A DNA stretch of 64,000 bases, from positions 225,679 through 289,678 of the forward strand of contig JADJTT010000011.1 in the NCBI GenBank assembly GCA_016711045.1, written 5' to 3'. The notes below the pieces were generated by a model. That model made no database searches, had not been told where the DNA came from, and saw nothing but the letters and a program-made list of their open reading frames with translations. This document shows positions 28,112 to 38,996 of this stretch, piece by piece; the stretch's first letter is position 1; each line of letters starts with the position of its first letter. The position numbers and the translations under genes were made by a program. The DNA is from Saprospirales bacterium (GTDB lineage Bacteria; Bacteroidota; Bacteroidia; Chitinophagales; Saprospiraceae).

Positions 28112-29313
28112 TTATAAAAATTTTTTTTTTTTAACAACAATGTAAATGCCCATCTTCGCGTTTCCGACGAGTTCAAGTTCCAAGATACCATTATCAGGGA
28201 TATTGAGGTTATTCACAAAATCACAATAGTCAGCAAACTCCACGTTTTGTCCATTGATCCCAATTATCTGTTGACCTGGCTCTATTCCTTTTTTATGCGC
28301 GGCACTTGATTCATATACATAGCCAACGACTACCTTTCCATCCCGGTAATCAAACCCCATTCCAAAAGACTCAATATGGCCTTGCCGCAATGGGGTCGCG
28401 TCAATCTCTTCAAAATACATGGCGTTTCCGGAGAGGTCAACCATGATTTTATAGTAATCGAATAGTTGACTTCCCAACAAATCACTTGAAAACTTTTCCC
28501 CCGATGTCGCAATCACATTTGTAAGCGCCATTCCATTTAACTTAACCGTATCTATCTTAACCATTCTTGTATGGGTAAAGGTAGTGCTATTACCAGCATT
28601 ACTTCTTCCACCCAATTTGACTACCGAAGGATAAAGTTCAAAAAATGGAAATTCAGGTCTATCTATCAACTTTAGAAAGCCATTAAATCCAGTATCAAAT
28701 CCAACTCTTTGCTGATAGTTGCCAATTTGAAGATCAATACTTGGTTTGAAAACATGATCTGTATAAAGCGGCACCTTTACCCCATTTCGTATAATCGGCA
28801 ACGTGGTCTTGTCGTTTGTGAAAGTGATGCGTTTTTCTTTATTGTCAAAAAGCCAGTAACATTCCTTCATTACATTTGGGCCTATGGTTCCATCCAATCC
28901 CAGGCATTTGAACCACGCGGATTCTGTAAATCCAATTTTTGCAAATCCAACCTCAAAAAGGAGACCTCCCCTATTTTTAATTCTTCCAGTGAATAGGTCT
29001 TTATTCTGCTCGTAACACTATTTCCATCTTTTTACATCGATATAACTCAATTCCGTTATTCCGCTTAAATTCCCAATCAGTTCTTCTGACAAAACTGTAT
29101 ATCCTCCTGTATCAAAAATGAATTTGTATTTTTTTCCTTCTATCCATACGTCAAATATGGGAAGGCTTTCGATGGATTGGTAGGACACTTCCGAATAGAA
29201 GACTGAACTACCCATACTGGCGCTTGCCAAGATTTTGTTTGACCTGATCCTGTGAAGCGTGGAGCAGCTACTCAGCAGGGTTAAAAGCATTAAATAGAAA
29301 GGTATTTTCTCAT
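28112..29313 (-). pseudogene. Retropepsin-like aspartyl protease + PDZ lipoprotein, interrupted
   Basis: Two in-phase pieces. 29018-29290 encodes the N-terminal lobe with the catalytic FIFDTGGYTVLS motif. After a TAG at 29018-29020 the same frame continues open to 28112, with LDGTIGPNVMKECYW, a second FDTGFNGFLKL and a C-terminal PDZ-like domain (GYVYESSAAHKKGIEPGQQI). The natural start is probably the ATG at 29313: adding one A to the A-run just after it gives MRKIPFYLMLLTLLSSC, a clean lipoprotein signal. So one frameshift and one amber codon break the gene. Either it is a pseudogene or both are sequence errors. It would be a periplasmic lipoprotein protease of unknown target. Confidence 0.72.
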
Positions 29314-29315
29314 GT

Positions 29316-29529
29316 TTATTTTCTTTTTGCGCCTCTCCAATGATGAATGGCCCAGGCGGTAATTCTCAATTTTTCGATAGTTCGGGGCAAGTAGTCGGGA
29401 ATCTCCTCCAAAAAAACCATACTTCCCAGCGTAAGCTCTTTGAGGTTGTTCAAGTTCATGGTGATGGGGCCTGGCTGAGCGTAGGCTGTATTGAAAAGGA
29501 GGAGGAGGCCAGATGTTGTTTTTTAGCAT
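29316..29529 (-). pseudogene. Small secreted leucine-rich fragment, one frameshift
   Basis: Removing one base from the T6 run at 29519-29524 (minus-strand A6) joins an ATG at 29529 to a frame reading MLKTTSGLLLLFNTAYAQPG, a signal peptide, then leucine-rich-repeat-like sequence (NLNNLKELTLGSMVFLEEIP, LPRTIEKLRIT). Total about 70 aa ending 2 bp before the protease start. It may be a remnant of a longer LRR protein. Evidence is pattern only. Confidence 0.4.
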
Positions 29530-29553
29530 GAGGGGTTGTGCGATAGGCGATAC

Positions 29554-29778
29554 CTAATTCCTGATTACAAGGCGTTCTTTATCGGCAGCAAACTGGAGGC
29601 AGGCATATATGTCCTGGTCTGTCAACTCGGGAAAATCTTCCAAAATTTCGGGGATGGTCATACCCGACGCCAGCCAGGAGAGGATGTCGTATACGGTGAT
29701 TCGGAGGTCGCGGATGCAGGGTTTTCCATTTCGTTTGCCAGGGGTGAGGGTGAGGATGTGTTTGTAGTCTACTTTCAT
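29554..29778 (-). CDS. DUF433 antitoxin-like protein
   Basis: Protein of 74 aa matching the DUF433 family: GKRNGKPCIRDLRITVYDILSW, then SGMTIPEILEDFPELTDQDI and a C-terminal ACLQFAADKE helix. The family has an HTH-like fold and is the usual antitoxin partner of a PIN-like DUF5615 toxin. No such toxin follows here, so it is an orphan or has lost its partner. It begins 12 bp after the stop of the reconstructed HEPN gene and is likely cotranscribed with the restriction operon. A second DUF433 gene is at 42.4 kb. Confidence 0.85.
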   Translation of the reverse strand: MKVDYKHILTLTPGKRNGKPCIRDLRITVYDILSWLASGMTIPEILEDFPELTDQDIYACLQFAADKERLVIRN

Positions 29779-29789
29779 AAATTAATCCC

Positions 29790-30959
29790 TTACATTTTTT
29801 GCCGTAAACTATCAGATTCTTTGATAAAAAGAGTTCTCAACAACTCCCTAATTTGAATTAATAAACCAAATGGATTAACCTGTAAAATATGCCCATGGTC
29901 AGAATCCACTCCTAACTGTGGTATATAACTTGTAACTAAGCTATTTGATGAAAAGTAGGCGCCTGCATGTAAAAATTTCGACCTTTTACCATACTCTTTT
30001 TCATAAAACTCCTTAAGTCTTCTGATTCGGTTATTTTACAAATTAGATCAGAAACTCCTTGAGTTATCTTAAATACATCTTGCCCACATTCTTTGCATGT
30101 CTCCTTTTTCTCGGGATTCTCTGCCATTATTTCAAAACATGACATATACAAGGAATGGGCTATTTCTTTGAAATTAATTGACAAACCGTTAAGCCCGTAT
30201 TGTTCTATCCGACGCGCATCTCGGAATAATCTCGTCATTTTAAATATTTTCAATTTATCAAAATCGTCTTTGTCAAGTGTTACTATTTTTTCTATTATTT
30301 CAATGATGAATTGATCTAATTCAATCTCTTTATACTTCGAAAAATTTGGATCTGTATTAATTAATTCTTCTGGTGAAGGAATTGATCTAATGCTATCACT
30401 AAAAATGTTTCGGTGTCGAACGGAATGTCATAATAAATTGACAAACAATCTAAAATGCTCTCGAGAATATACTTGTTGAAATTTAAAACATCTTCGGGAT
30501 CATATCCACTCGCCGAAAAACTGATTGTGTTTGAATAGTCTTCTTCCTTTGAGATTTCAAAGGTATCACAGAAAATAGGCTTAATGTAATGAGTACTTGA
30601 CTCAAACGAATAATAATTTACTTTCAATTTATTAAAGTCATTATTCCATTCCAATAGAGCCCTTTCAACAATATCTTTTAAGAGCTTATTTGGCATAGTT
30701 GTTGTATCGACATTATCAAATAGAATGAATTTAATGCACCTTTTCTCTCGTACTTACATGAAAGTCTAATTGGAGGATTTTTTCCAAAGAAGAGCAATCC
30801 TAAAACAACTATATTTTCTTTAGGTGTTTTTGCAGGTGTTGCCTTGAACTTATGGAAATACAAGGGTAAACAAATACTAATAAGTTTGCGAAGAAATAAA
30901 TTCGATGATTTTACATCTTTTAGGTTTACTGGAATTTCAATCCGTTCAATGTCTTTCAT
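29790..30959 (-). CDS. HEPN-domain protein, split by three 1-base frameshifts
   Basis: Three adjacent short frames form one gene of about 390 codons if one base is added in each of three short runs: T4 at 30741, A5 at 30401 and near 30013. Joined protein: start MKDIERIEIPVNLKD, middle CIKFILFDNVDTTTMPNKLL and FFSDSIRSIPSPEELINTDP, end ESDSLRQKM. The C-terminal third (RLFRDARRIEQYG, HSLYMSCFEIMAENPEKK, a lone CKECG pair, then EKEYGKRSKFLHAGAYFS) is HEPN-like; R-x4-H in RSKFLH matches the RNase motif of defence HEPN domains. Its ATG overlaps the hsdR stop, which suggests translational coupling. Inferred role: defence RNase linked to the type I system. The N-terminal part is unknown. Confidence 0.65.
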
Positions 30960-33927
30960 TAATAATACTCTTTTATATACGCATACGCCCGATCAAACAA
31001 TACCTGATCCTTGATCTTATATTTCGCCCAGAGAATCTTTCTCAACGAACTTTGCACTTCTCTTTCTCCTTGATTGGAGTTTTGCCAGCCCGGAAACCTG
31101 ACCACTCGAACAATGGCATCAATGTCATTTACAATGCGCTCCACTACCGCAGGGGTTTGGTCGGTCTTGAGCTCTAAGAACAACTCAGTTAAGGCCGCTT
31201 GTGGTGTTTTTTCCTGAATCAGTTCTTCCAGTTCTTTCTCAGCTTGCACGGTTTCCTTGGCCAGCTTGCAGAGTTCTTTTACAAACTCAATAGAGGTGAT
31301 TAATCCTCTTTCGGCCTTGTCCCGCAATTCTTCCAGGCGCTCACTGAGTTTCTTGAACTTCGGATTGCCTGCATGTCGCTGGAAGCGTTTGATCAGTATC
31401 TTCTCGAGCTTCTTGGCGTTCTTGGGGTCGGGATTGTTGAAAATCTCCTCGATCACATCGGCATCCAAAACAAACTCTTCCAGTTGATGTACCTCTCCGA
31501 CATGGATGTTTTCATGGATCAGCTTGGTGGTTTGGGCGCCTAAGGAGAACCAAAGCAGTTTGCCAATATTATTGGAGGCTGGCTTTACCGACTCAAATAC
31601 CTGCGATAGCCATTTGTAATCGGCATTGTATACGTCCAAAATGATATCGGGCGAAAGCGATTCCCAGAGCTTGGATACGTATTTGTAGTCCCGGGCAAAG
31701 GCATCTTTCTGTTCATCGGTTTTGATCGCATCCTGGGCGGCTTCCAGTCCTTCAAAGCCTGCTATGGTTCGGTCCACGCCTGCAAAATGCGCCAGCGTTT
31801 CCCGCATGGCGCCCGGCAATTTGGAGCGCAGTTCCGAAAGGTTGGAAATGACTTTCTTCACGCTTTCTTCGTCAAACTGCAAGGCCTTCGCGGCATCATC
31901 AAACACACCAAAATAATCCACTATGCGACCAAAGGATTTTTGGGGATACAATCGGTTGGTGCGGCAAATGGCTTGTAAGAGGGTGTGATCTTTCAGCGAC
32001 TTATCCAGGTACATGGTTTGCACAATGGGCGCATCAAATCCGGTGAGGAGCTTGGCGGTAACGATGATGAATTTCAAGTCGGATTGGGCACCATTGAATT
32101 CATCTACGATCTTCTCCTGCTTGCTTTTATCTATGCCCCATTTTTGCTTGAACTCCAGGGTATCATTGGCTGATGTGGAGATGACAACCGCGCTGGCTTC
32201 CGTAGGAAAGTATTTATCCAGCTCTTCTTTGTACTGCACACAGCCAAAACGATCGGGGGTGACGATCATGGCCTTTAATCCATGCGGTGCTACTTTTTCG
32301 TTGAAGTGCTTCGCAATGTCTTCCACGATTTTGGCTACCCGTTCCGGTGATTTCAAAAAGGCGGCCATCTTTGCCGATTTCTGATTCAGGGCGTCTGCTT
32401 CTTCATCGGTAAGGGCTGCCTCCTCTTTGAAGGCGGCAAAGGCTTTGTCTATCGTTTCTTTATCTACGTGCACATCGACCAGGCGCGGTTCAAAATGAAG
32501 GGGAAGTGTGGCATTGTCCCGAATGGAATCCTGGAAGGTGTAGCGGGACATGTATCCTCCTGCATCTTCTTCGGAACCAAAGGCCCAAAAGGTGTTTTTA
32601 TCGGCTTTGTTGACGGGCGTACCGGTCAATCCAAACAAGAATGCATTGGGTAAGGCTGCCCGCATGGTGCGACCGAGATCCCCTTCCTGGGTACGGTGGG
32701 CTTCATCTACCAGCACAATGATGTTGTCCCGGGTATTCATGTTGGGCTTGGCATCCCGGAACTTGTGAATCATGGAGATGATGATCTTGCGGGTATCCCG
32801 CTCCAACATGGTCTGCAACTCGTTGATGTTTTCGGTGGTTTCTACATTGGCAATGTCTGCCGCATTGAAGATGCCACTGATCTGGGTGTCCAGGTCGGTG
32901 CGGTCTACCAACACGATCACCGTAGGACTTTTGAGATCGGCTGCTTTGCGCAGTTTTTGGGCTGCGAAAACCATCAATAACGATTTGCCCGAACCCTGAA
33001 AATGCCAGATCAGGCCTTTTTTTACCCGGCCTTCTTTGACCCGTTCTACAATTTTATTGGCGCCTTCGTATTGCTGAAAGCGGGGGATGACTTTTATTCT
33101 GCGTTTCTTTTTATCGGAAGTGAACAAGGAGAAGTTTTGCAGGATGTCCAACAGGCGGGCCGGATTCAATAAATCGGACAGTTCTTTGCCTATTTCTGCC
33201 AGGCCGAGCCGTCTGGCTAAGGGCATCTTCATCATTTTCCAGGCGCCAGGGGGCCCAGTATTCCAGCGGACTGCGGATGGCGCCATAATACAATTCCTTG
33301 CCTTCGGTAGCGAAGGAGAGGATGTTGGGCACAAACAATTGAGGTACGCTGTTCTCGTATATATCGTGGATCTCATGCGCTCCGTCCAGCCAGCTGACGG
33401 AAGGCCGGATGGGTGTTTTAGCTTCACCCACCACCACCGGAATGCCGTTGAGGAGCAGCACGATATCGGGAATTTTGGTTTCCCGATGGTGAATGCGGTA
33501 TTGATTGGTAACTACATAGCTGTTGTTGGTGAGGGTATCGAAATCGACCAGGCGCACGGGCACATGGCGGTTGTTCTCGCCAAAGGGCATGGTTTTTTCT
33601 CCGGTGAGCCATTTGAAAAATTCTTCGTTGGTTTTGACCAACCCCACCTGATTGACAGCCAGGAATACTGCCCGCAGTTTGTAGATGACCTCATCGGCCA
33701 GTGCAGGGTTTTGGGTGATTTCCGGATTGAGGCGAATCAGGGCAGCCTTTTAATTCCGATTCTACCAATACTTCATTCACGCCCCGTTGAATCTCATTGG
33801 CGGATTTATATTCCCATGCAGCCCCATAGCCCGCTTTGCCTTCCTGCACCCCTCTAGCATTCAAATTCACTCCACTGAGTTGGTGAATGATGTAATGCTC
33901 TACGCTATTGAGTTCGTTGAAGGCCAT
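30959..33927 (-). CDS. hsdR: Type I restriction enzyme R subunit, two frameshifts
   Basis: Removing one base at each of two runs (T4 at 33748-33751, G3 at 33221-33223) gives a continuous 988-aa HsdR, the normal length. Parts in order: N-terminal MAFNELNSVEHYIIHQL; nuclease motif with PDIVLLLNGIPVVVGEAK (PD-D/ExK type); Walker A HFQGSGKSLLM; DEAD-like box VDEAHRTQEGD; LFGLTGTP; helicase motif CRTNRLYP; C-terminal helical domain. HsdR cuts DNA after ATP-driven translocation. The start at 33927 is 2 bp after the hsdS stop. As assembled the reading frame is broken, so activity depends on whether the indels are real. Confidence 0.88.
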
Positions 33928-33929
33928 AG

Positions 33930-35100
33930 CTAGAAGATTTGGTTGATAAGGGATTTTTGAAGGGCTTTGGAGTCTTGAATTTCTTGACAATCTTGCTAAA
34001 GATTCCCTCAATGGTATTTGAGTCCTTATTACAATCACCTTTTTGCTCTTCATTATTGAAAATGGGCACCATTACCTTGTTTAGATTCAGAATGATTTAT
34101 AGCCTTCGCATTGCGCCTGCTTGAAGTCCAATAATACTCTTATTCAGCTTTCGAGTTATTAGAAAACGAAAAAAAATCCTGGATCCAAATTCCTTTTCGT
34201 TCTATTTAATACAAATCATGACGCAAAAGCCTGCTCATTGTCATTATATAAAAGCAGTTTTGCCCTGTAATGATTCTGGATTATTCTTTTTAAAGAAACA
34301 TCTCTTTACTCAAGCATGACTTCATTTTTTCTTCCATTCTACGTAATTGATTAATAACAGCTTTCCCCAAAGTCAAAATAAGATAGAAAACCTTTCATGT
34401 TTATTTCTTTTTAATCGCACACCATGTCAGTCAAACTGTCTACTTTAATGAACTCCAAGAGTTACACTATTTACTTTCTCCTTTAATCTTGAATTTTAGG
34501 TGGGATTTTCGTATTCTTTCTTTAGAAATTCGTTTTCTGTCGTGCTTACCAAGTTAATAAAATCAATTAGCTTTCCGAGATTTTACATTTGCCTCAATCA
34601 CCTCATCCATCGCCCAGAGCAGTTCGGCCAGTTGGGCTTGTTGGTCTTTGGGTGGGAGGAGGAATTCGTAGGTCAGTCTTTAAACTCCATTAACCGTGGG
34701 GACTAATCCACCCACCAGAATATCTTCACCGCATAATCAAAGAATAAATCAGAATTAAAAGAATGGAAACAGTTCAGGCAGTAAATTCTTCGATTGCTCT
34801 GAACACCAAAGCATGTCCTGAACAAATACCATCAAAACGGCCAATGCGCTTTTTGAGATAGGCTCTCCTGCGGCCAAATAGACATCACCTGGATAGAACT
34901 TTTTAAATTGGTGCCGTTTCCTCTGAAGGCGCCTTTTCATTTGAATTGAATATTTTCTGAATCAATATGCTCCAATCCAACCACGTGTTCAATAGCCTTC
35001 CTGGATAGATGTCCTTGGAATTTCCTTGGGCTCAGCAACTGATCAAAGCAATAGGTTTTCCATTGATTTTATCAATTTTCAAATCATTTTTCAATTATCT
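33930..35100 (-). pseudogene. hsdS: Type I specificity subunit, heavily frameshifted
   Basis: No long frame survives, but HsdS pieces appear in order across frames: AIEHVVGLEHIDSENIQFK near 34990-34930, RGNGTN...FYPGDVYLAAG near 34900, RIGRFDGICSGHALVFRA near 34820, AELLWAMDEVIEANVKSRK near 34580 and the end KEIQDSKALQKSLINQIF with its stop at 33930-33932. About 1.17 kb fits a two-domain HsdS of roughly 400 aa. HsdS sets the DNA sequence recognised by the methylase and nuclease. At least six indels or stops are needed. Upstream boundary with hsdM is approximate. Confidence 0.72.
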
Positions 35101-35270
35101 CTTCCATTAATTCAAGATTTGAAATAATTCCATTCATGGATTTCTTTTCTTTACCTGATTTGTTACCAATTTTCAAAAGCCTCTCAAACGGTTAATCAAT
35201 TGGATTATCTCCATTCTGTTCATGGCTGACATATGGGCAAGATTAAACGCCTCCCTTTCCAAGAAATTCT

Positions 35271-36455
35271 TCATCGGAAACCACTGCAGCAAAATTTTCC
35301 TATCCTTTCAAATTTTGATAGGCCCCACTTAGTTATCAGCAAACACGCTTCCATCGGAGAGTTGTAAAACAGATTCGGTCCCAAGCCAATTACACATTCC
35401 ACCAAATCCTGCTCAATCATTTTCCTCCTCATTTCACTTTCAGAATCTCTGAACAAAACGCCATGCGGCCATAAGGAAATGGACCGTCCATTTCTGGCAT
35501 CCAAGCTCTTTTGAATATGCTGTTGAAACGCATAATCCGCACAGCCTTGAGGCGGCACGCCCCAGAGGTTGCGGCCGTAGGGGTCGTTGGCAAAGCTTTT
35601 CTGGTCCCAGGCTTTGATGCTGTAGGGCGGATTGGCCAGGATGACGTTGAAGGTTTTGAGTGCATCGTTGTGCAAAAAGGCCGGGTTGGCCAGGGTATCG
35701 CCGCGCACAATGCTAAACTCCTCTATGCCGTGCATAAACATGTTCATGCGGGCAATGGCCGAGGTGAGCAGGTTGATCTCCTGTCCGTAGAGTTTGAGGG
35801 TGCGGTATTCCTTGCCTTCTTCCTTCAGGTGCAGGGCGCAGTTGAGCAACAAACCACCCGAGCCGCAGGTAGGGTCGTACACGCTTTCGCCCGGTTGCGG
35901 GTCCATGATCAGCGTCATGAGTTTTACCACCGTGCGGTTGGTGTAAAACTCCGCAGCGGTATGGCCGCTATCGTCCGCAAATTCCTTGATCAGGTATTCG
36001 TAAGCATTGCCCAGTTTATCGTCTGCCACATTACTCAGGCTCAGCTTGTGCTGGGAGTAATGCTCTATCAGGTTGGTGAGGGTTTCGTCACTCAGGCGGT
36101 CTTTGTTAGTCCAACTGGCATCGCCAAAAATACCGTAGAGCGTATCGGGGTTGGCCTTTTCAATTTCGCGCATCGCTTCCTGCAAGGCCATGCCCACGTT
36201 GGTGGTGGTTTCGCGCACTCGGTTCCAATGCGCCCCTTCCGGCACCTGAAAATGGTGGTGTTCGGCAAAGGCGGCATATTCCATATCGCCATCGCTTTCT
36301 TTCAGGGCATTTTCAAACTCCTCGTCATACACATCGCAAATGCGCTTGAAGAACAGCAGCGGGAAGATGTACTGCTTGTAATCGCCTGCATCGATGGTGC
36401 CGCGCAGGAGGGTGGCTGCACCCCAGAGGTATTTTTCGAGTTGTTGTTGGGTCAT
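35271..36455 (-). CDS. hsdM: Type I DNA methyltransferase M subunit, second copy, 3' end frameshifted
   Basis: 394-aa frame. N-terminal helical HsdM domain (QLEKYLWGAATLLRGTIDAG...FPLLFFKRICDVYDEEF), SAM-binding motif DPTCGSGGLLL near 198, and catalytic NPPY in ILANPPYSIKAW. N6-adenine methylation within the HsdM2S complex is the family activity. After about residue 375 the frame leaves the conserved path (MEACLLITK, then unrelated residues); matching downstream pieces appear in other frames to about 35100, so roughly 60-90 residues are lost to frameshift. It overlaps the stop of the first hsdM by 4 bp. The two M genes are paralogues, not a duplication of identical DNA. Confidence 0.85.
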   Translation of the reverse strand: MTQQQLEKYLWGAATLLRGTIDAGDYKQYIFPLLFFKRICDVYDEEFENALKESDGDMEYAAFAEHHHFQVPEGAHWNRVRETTTNVGMALQEAMREIEKANPDTLYGIFGDASWTNKDRLSDETLTNLIEHYSQHKLSLSNVADDKLGNAYEYLIKEFADDSGHTAAEFYTNRTVVKLMTLIMDPQPGESVYDPTCGSGGLLLNCALHLKEEGKEYRTLKLYGQEINLLTSAIARMNMFMHGIEEFSIVRGDTLANPAFLHNDALKTFNVILANPPYSIKAWDQKSFANDPYGRNLWGVPPQGCADYAFQQHIQKSLDARNGRSISLWPHGVLFRDSESEMRRKMIEQDLVECVIGLGPNLFYNSPMEACLLITKWGLSKFERIGKFCCSGFR

Positions 36456-37873
36456 GCCAAAAACTTTTTCAGGATCACTTTAAACTTCGCTTCCGCTTTC
36501 TGACTTTCTTCCCAGGCCATTTTCAAATCAGCCAGCGCCTCTTCCACACTTGGCAGATTGTCTTCAATGATCTTCTCTACGTAAAGCGGAATATTCAGGT
36601 TGAAATCATTTTCTTTCAGCTCATCGATAGAAGCCACCTTGACATAATTCGCTACATCTGAATAGGATTTATACCAATCGAAAATCTGGTTTACATGCAC
36701 TGGCTCCAAATAGTTCTGCGCGCGCCCCACCCGCACCTGATCCGAAGCATCTATGAAAAGGACTTTCCCTTTTTATCGGCGTCTTTATTTTGCTTGAATA
36801 CCATCACGCAAGCGGCCAGTTGCGTGCCATAAAAATATTGGGTCCTAAACCGATAACTGCCTCCAGCATATCTTGCTTGATCAGTTCTTCCCGAATACGC
36901 CCTTCGGCGCCTTTCCTAAATAATGCGCCATGTGGCAGTACCACCGTCATGCGGCCGGTGCTGTTCATCGATTTAATCATGTGCTGCACCCAAGCCATGT
37001 CGCCATTGCCCGCTGGAGGCACCCCGGCAATGTTTCGTCCATACGGGTCGTTGGCCCAATTCTCAGCGCCCCATTCTTTCAGCGAGAAAGGAGGATTTGC
37101 AATGACACAATCGAAGGTTTTAATCCATCCGCTTCAAAAAAGCGGGGTTGCGCAACGTATCTCCCCGATGAATTTGAAGTCTTCAATATCATGCAAAAAC
37201 ATGTTCATCCGAGCGAGTTGTTGTGCTTAAGATGGCCTACGCATTCCAGCAACATCCCACCGGTGCCGCAAGCCGGATCATAAATCGTTTCCCCTTCGTG
37301 AGGATCTAAAATCAAGCCCAATAAATGAACCACCGACCTTGGCGTGTAAAACTCTCCGGCTTTTTTATTCGTGAGGTCGGCAAAATGCTTGATGAGGTAT
37401 TCATAGGAATTTCCCAGTAAATCGGAATCCACATTGCTATTGGAGAGGTCGTACTGTGAGAAGTGCTCGATCAGATCAATAAGCAATCGATCAGAGAGTT
37501 TATTTTTATTGCTCCATTGCGCATCACCAAAGATGCCATATAGAAATTCCTGATTGGCTTGTTCGATTCCTCGCAATGCTTTTTCAATGGCAAGGCCAAC
37601 ATTGGAGGTCGTTTCTCTCACATCTTTCCAATGACAACCTTCGGGAATAACGAATCGATGGAATTCGGGAAAGGACGCATATTCCTGGTCCCCTTCGGAA
37701 TCCTGCAATGCAGTCCGAAATTCTTCATCATACACATCCGAGATCCTTTTGAAGAATAAGAGCGGAAAGATATAGACCTTAAAGTCCGAAGCATCCACAG
37801 GCCCTTTCAATATCCAGGCAGCTTTGGACAGGTATTGTTCGAGTTGGGAGAGGGTTAGTTTTTCTTTAGTCAT
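36452..37873 (-). pseudogene. hsdM: Type I DNA methyltransferase M subunit, first copy, broken
   Basis: Start at 37873 (MTKEKLTLSQLEQYLSKAAW) with an intact N-terminal half to DPACGTGGMLLECVGHLK. From about 37225 on there are repeated breaks: roughly 20 residues around the usual YGQE segment are missing, followed by RMNMFLHDIEDFKFIG, NPPFSLKEWGAENWANDPYG, MTVVLPHGALFRKGAEGRI, GLGPNIF, and a C-terminal piece (94 aa) ending KVILKKFLA. Single-base additions in short runs (for example T5 to T6 after GPNI) restore most joins. It would have been a complete M subunit of about 490 aa. Real decay and low-quality sequence are both possible; the internal deletion favours some real loss. Confidence 0.78.
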
Positions 37874-37995
37874 AGTTTATTGGGAGGGGCATTATTACGG
37901 ATTAGAGGGGTGGTTGATGTTTAGGGTGTTTTTATGGGTACAAGGGGCTACACACTACGAGCGAGCATATGCGTGCCTGAGTCGTGTGGTATTGT

Positions 37996-38765
37996 TCAGA
38001 TCAGTAATCTATTCAGAATTCTTTGATTGCTGATCGCCATCAGAACTTGCCTCAAACGTTCAATCATTTTTAAAATTAACTTTGTTTTTGGATTCTTCAT
38101 TTGGGTATCTTCAACAAGTTTAAGGATCAATAAAGTGTCTTGTGCAGTAATTAATGTTGTATGAAAGCTTTCAGATACGAAATCGTTTTTAAAATATTGT
38201 ACAAGTAAAATTGTAAATAATAAATTCGATAATTAGACCTGCCCCAGTAGATATGTAGGCAAGAGTATCTAAATTGTTTTTAAAATAAGCTATTGCCAAG
38301 CCAGAAACTATCATAGCAAAGCCTACAATGCTGGTCCAAATATTTAATACAAAACTTGACTTTGTTTGTTCTTTACCAAGATGTAGTATGCTGCTTGATT
38401 TTTCATTAATTCTTACTAATTTATCATGTAAGTGTCATCAATTTCTTCGAAGCCCTAATAACACCCTTCTTGAAGCTTCTAGTTTTTCTCTTTCAGCTTT
38501 TCGAGGCTTCGTGAAAGAAAAAAAGAAAGTAGTATGGAAGGGACACTTACAACCCAAAAGGAACTTTGAAAAAGGTACTTAAGGAAATAATACTTATTAA
38601 GTCCAACACTAAAAAACTAGAGTAATAAATCCAAGAATTCCAAAGACTCTACCAAATGTTTGATCATCTGCTATCTCCTTGTCTAAAGTAGTAATTCTCT
38701 CCTGAAGACTCTCAATCGAAGTAATGGACTTAATTTTGGGTTCTTCCGTTTTCCTTTTGATTCAT
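37996..38765 (-). pseudogene. Degenerate gene with 2TM domain like TRADD-N-associated membrane domain
   Basis: Pieces in different minus-strand frames line up: ATG at 38765 (MNQKENG), EEPKIKSITSIESLQERITT with GRVFGILGFITLVF (TM), then DKLVRINEKSSSILHLGKEQ, NIWTSIVGFAMIVSGLAIAY (TM), AYISTGAGLIIEFIIYNF (TM), FKNDFVSESFHTTLITAQDT, LLILKLVEDTQMKNPKTKL and a stop at 37996. The paired helices followed by a FH...L..AQDTLL.LKL segment resemble the TRADD-N-associated 2TM domain seen in conflict-system proteins. At least four indels are required. The family match is from memory of the motif and needs a profile search. Confidence 0.45.
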
Positions 38766-38779
38766 TTTTTCTCTTTTTG

Positions 38780-38846
38780 ATTCAACGGTTTGTACATGCG
38801 GCGGTCGGGTGTTTAGCCCGACTGATCGATATGTACATTGTTATGC
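38780..38846. other. attC-like hairpin (integron cassette site candidate)
   Basis: On the minus strand the 67-nt element begins GCATAAC and ends GTTGAAT. The end fits the GTTRRRY core of attC perfectly; the start fits RYYYAAC with one mismatch. Inside are inverted TGTACA boxes and a GTCGGG/CCCGAC stem with a small loop, giving the AAC-TGTACA-stem-TGTACA-GTT layout expected of a folded attC site. It lies between the DUF4238 gene and the degenerate 2TM gene. No integron integrase is in the window. Confidence 0.45.
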
Positions 38847-38996
38847 TTTTGTTGTTTTGTTTTATAAATTCTGCTGTAATTACCAATTGATCCTCCATGT
38901 TGCTAAAATAAATTTAGTAGAATTTATTATTGTTCCGTTGTTAAACAATAGGACAATATCCTTCGTTGCTTTTGAATAAGTGATCATTTGTATAAA

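Noticed and set aside
37940..37995. Second attC-like site at the imperfect hairpin near 37.95 kb
   Set aside because: Stem is imperfect and neither end gives the AAC/GTT core motifs with the right spacing.
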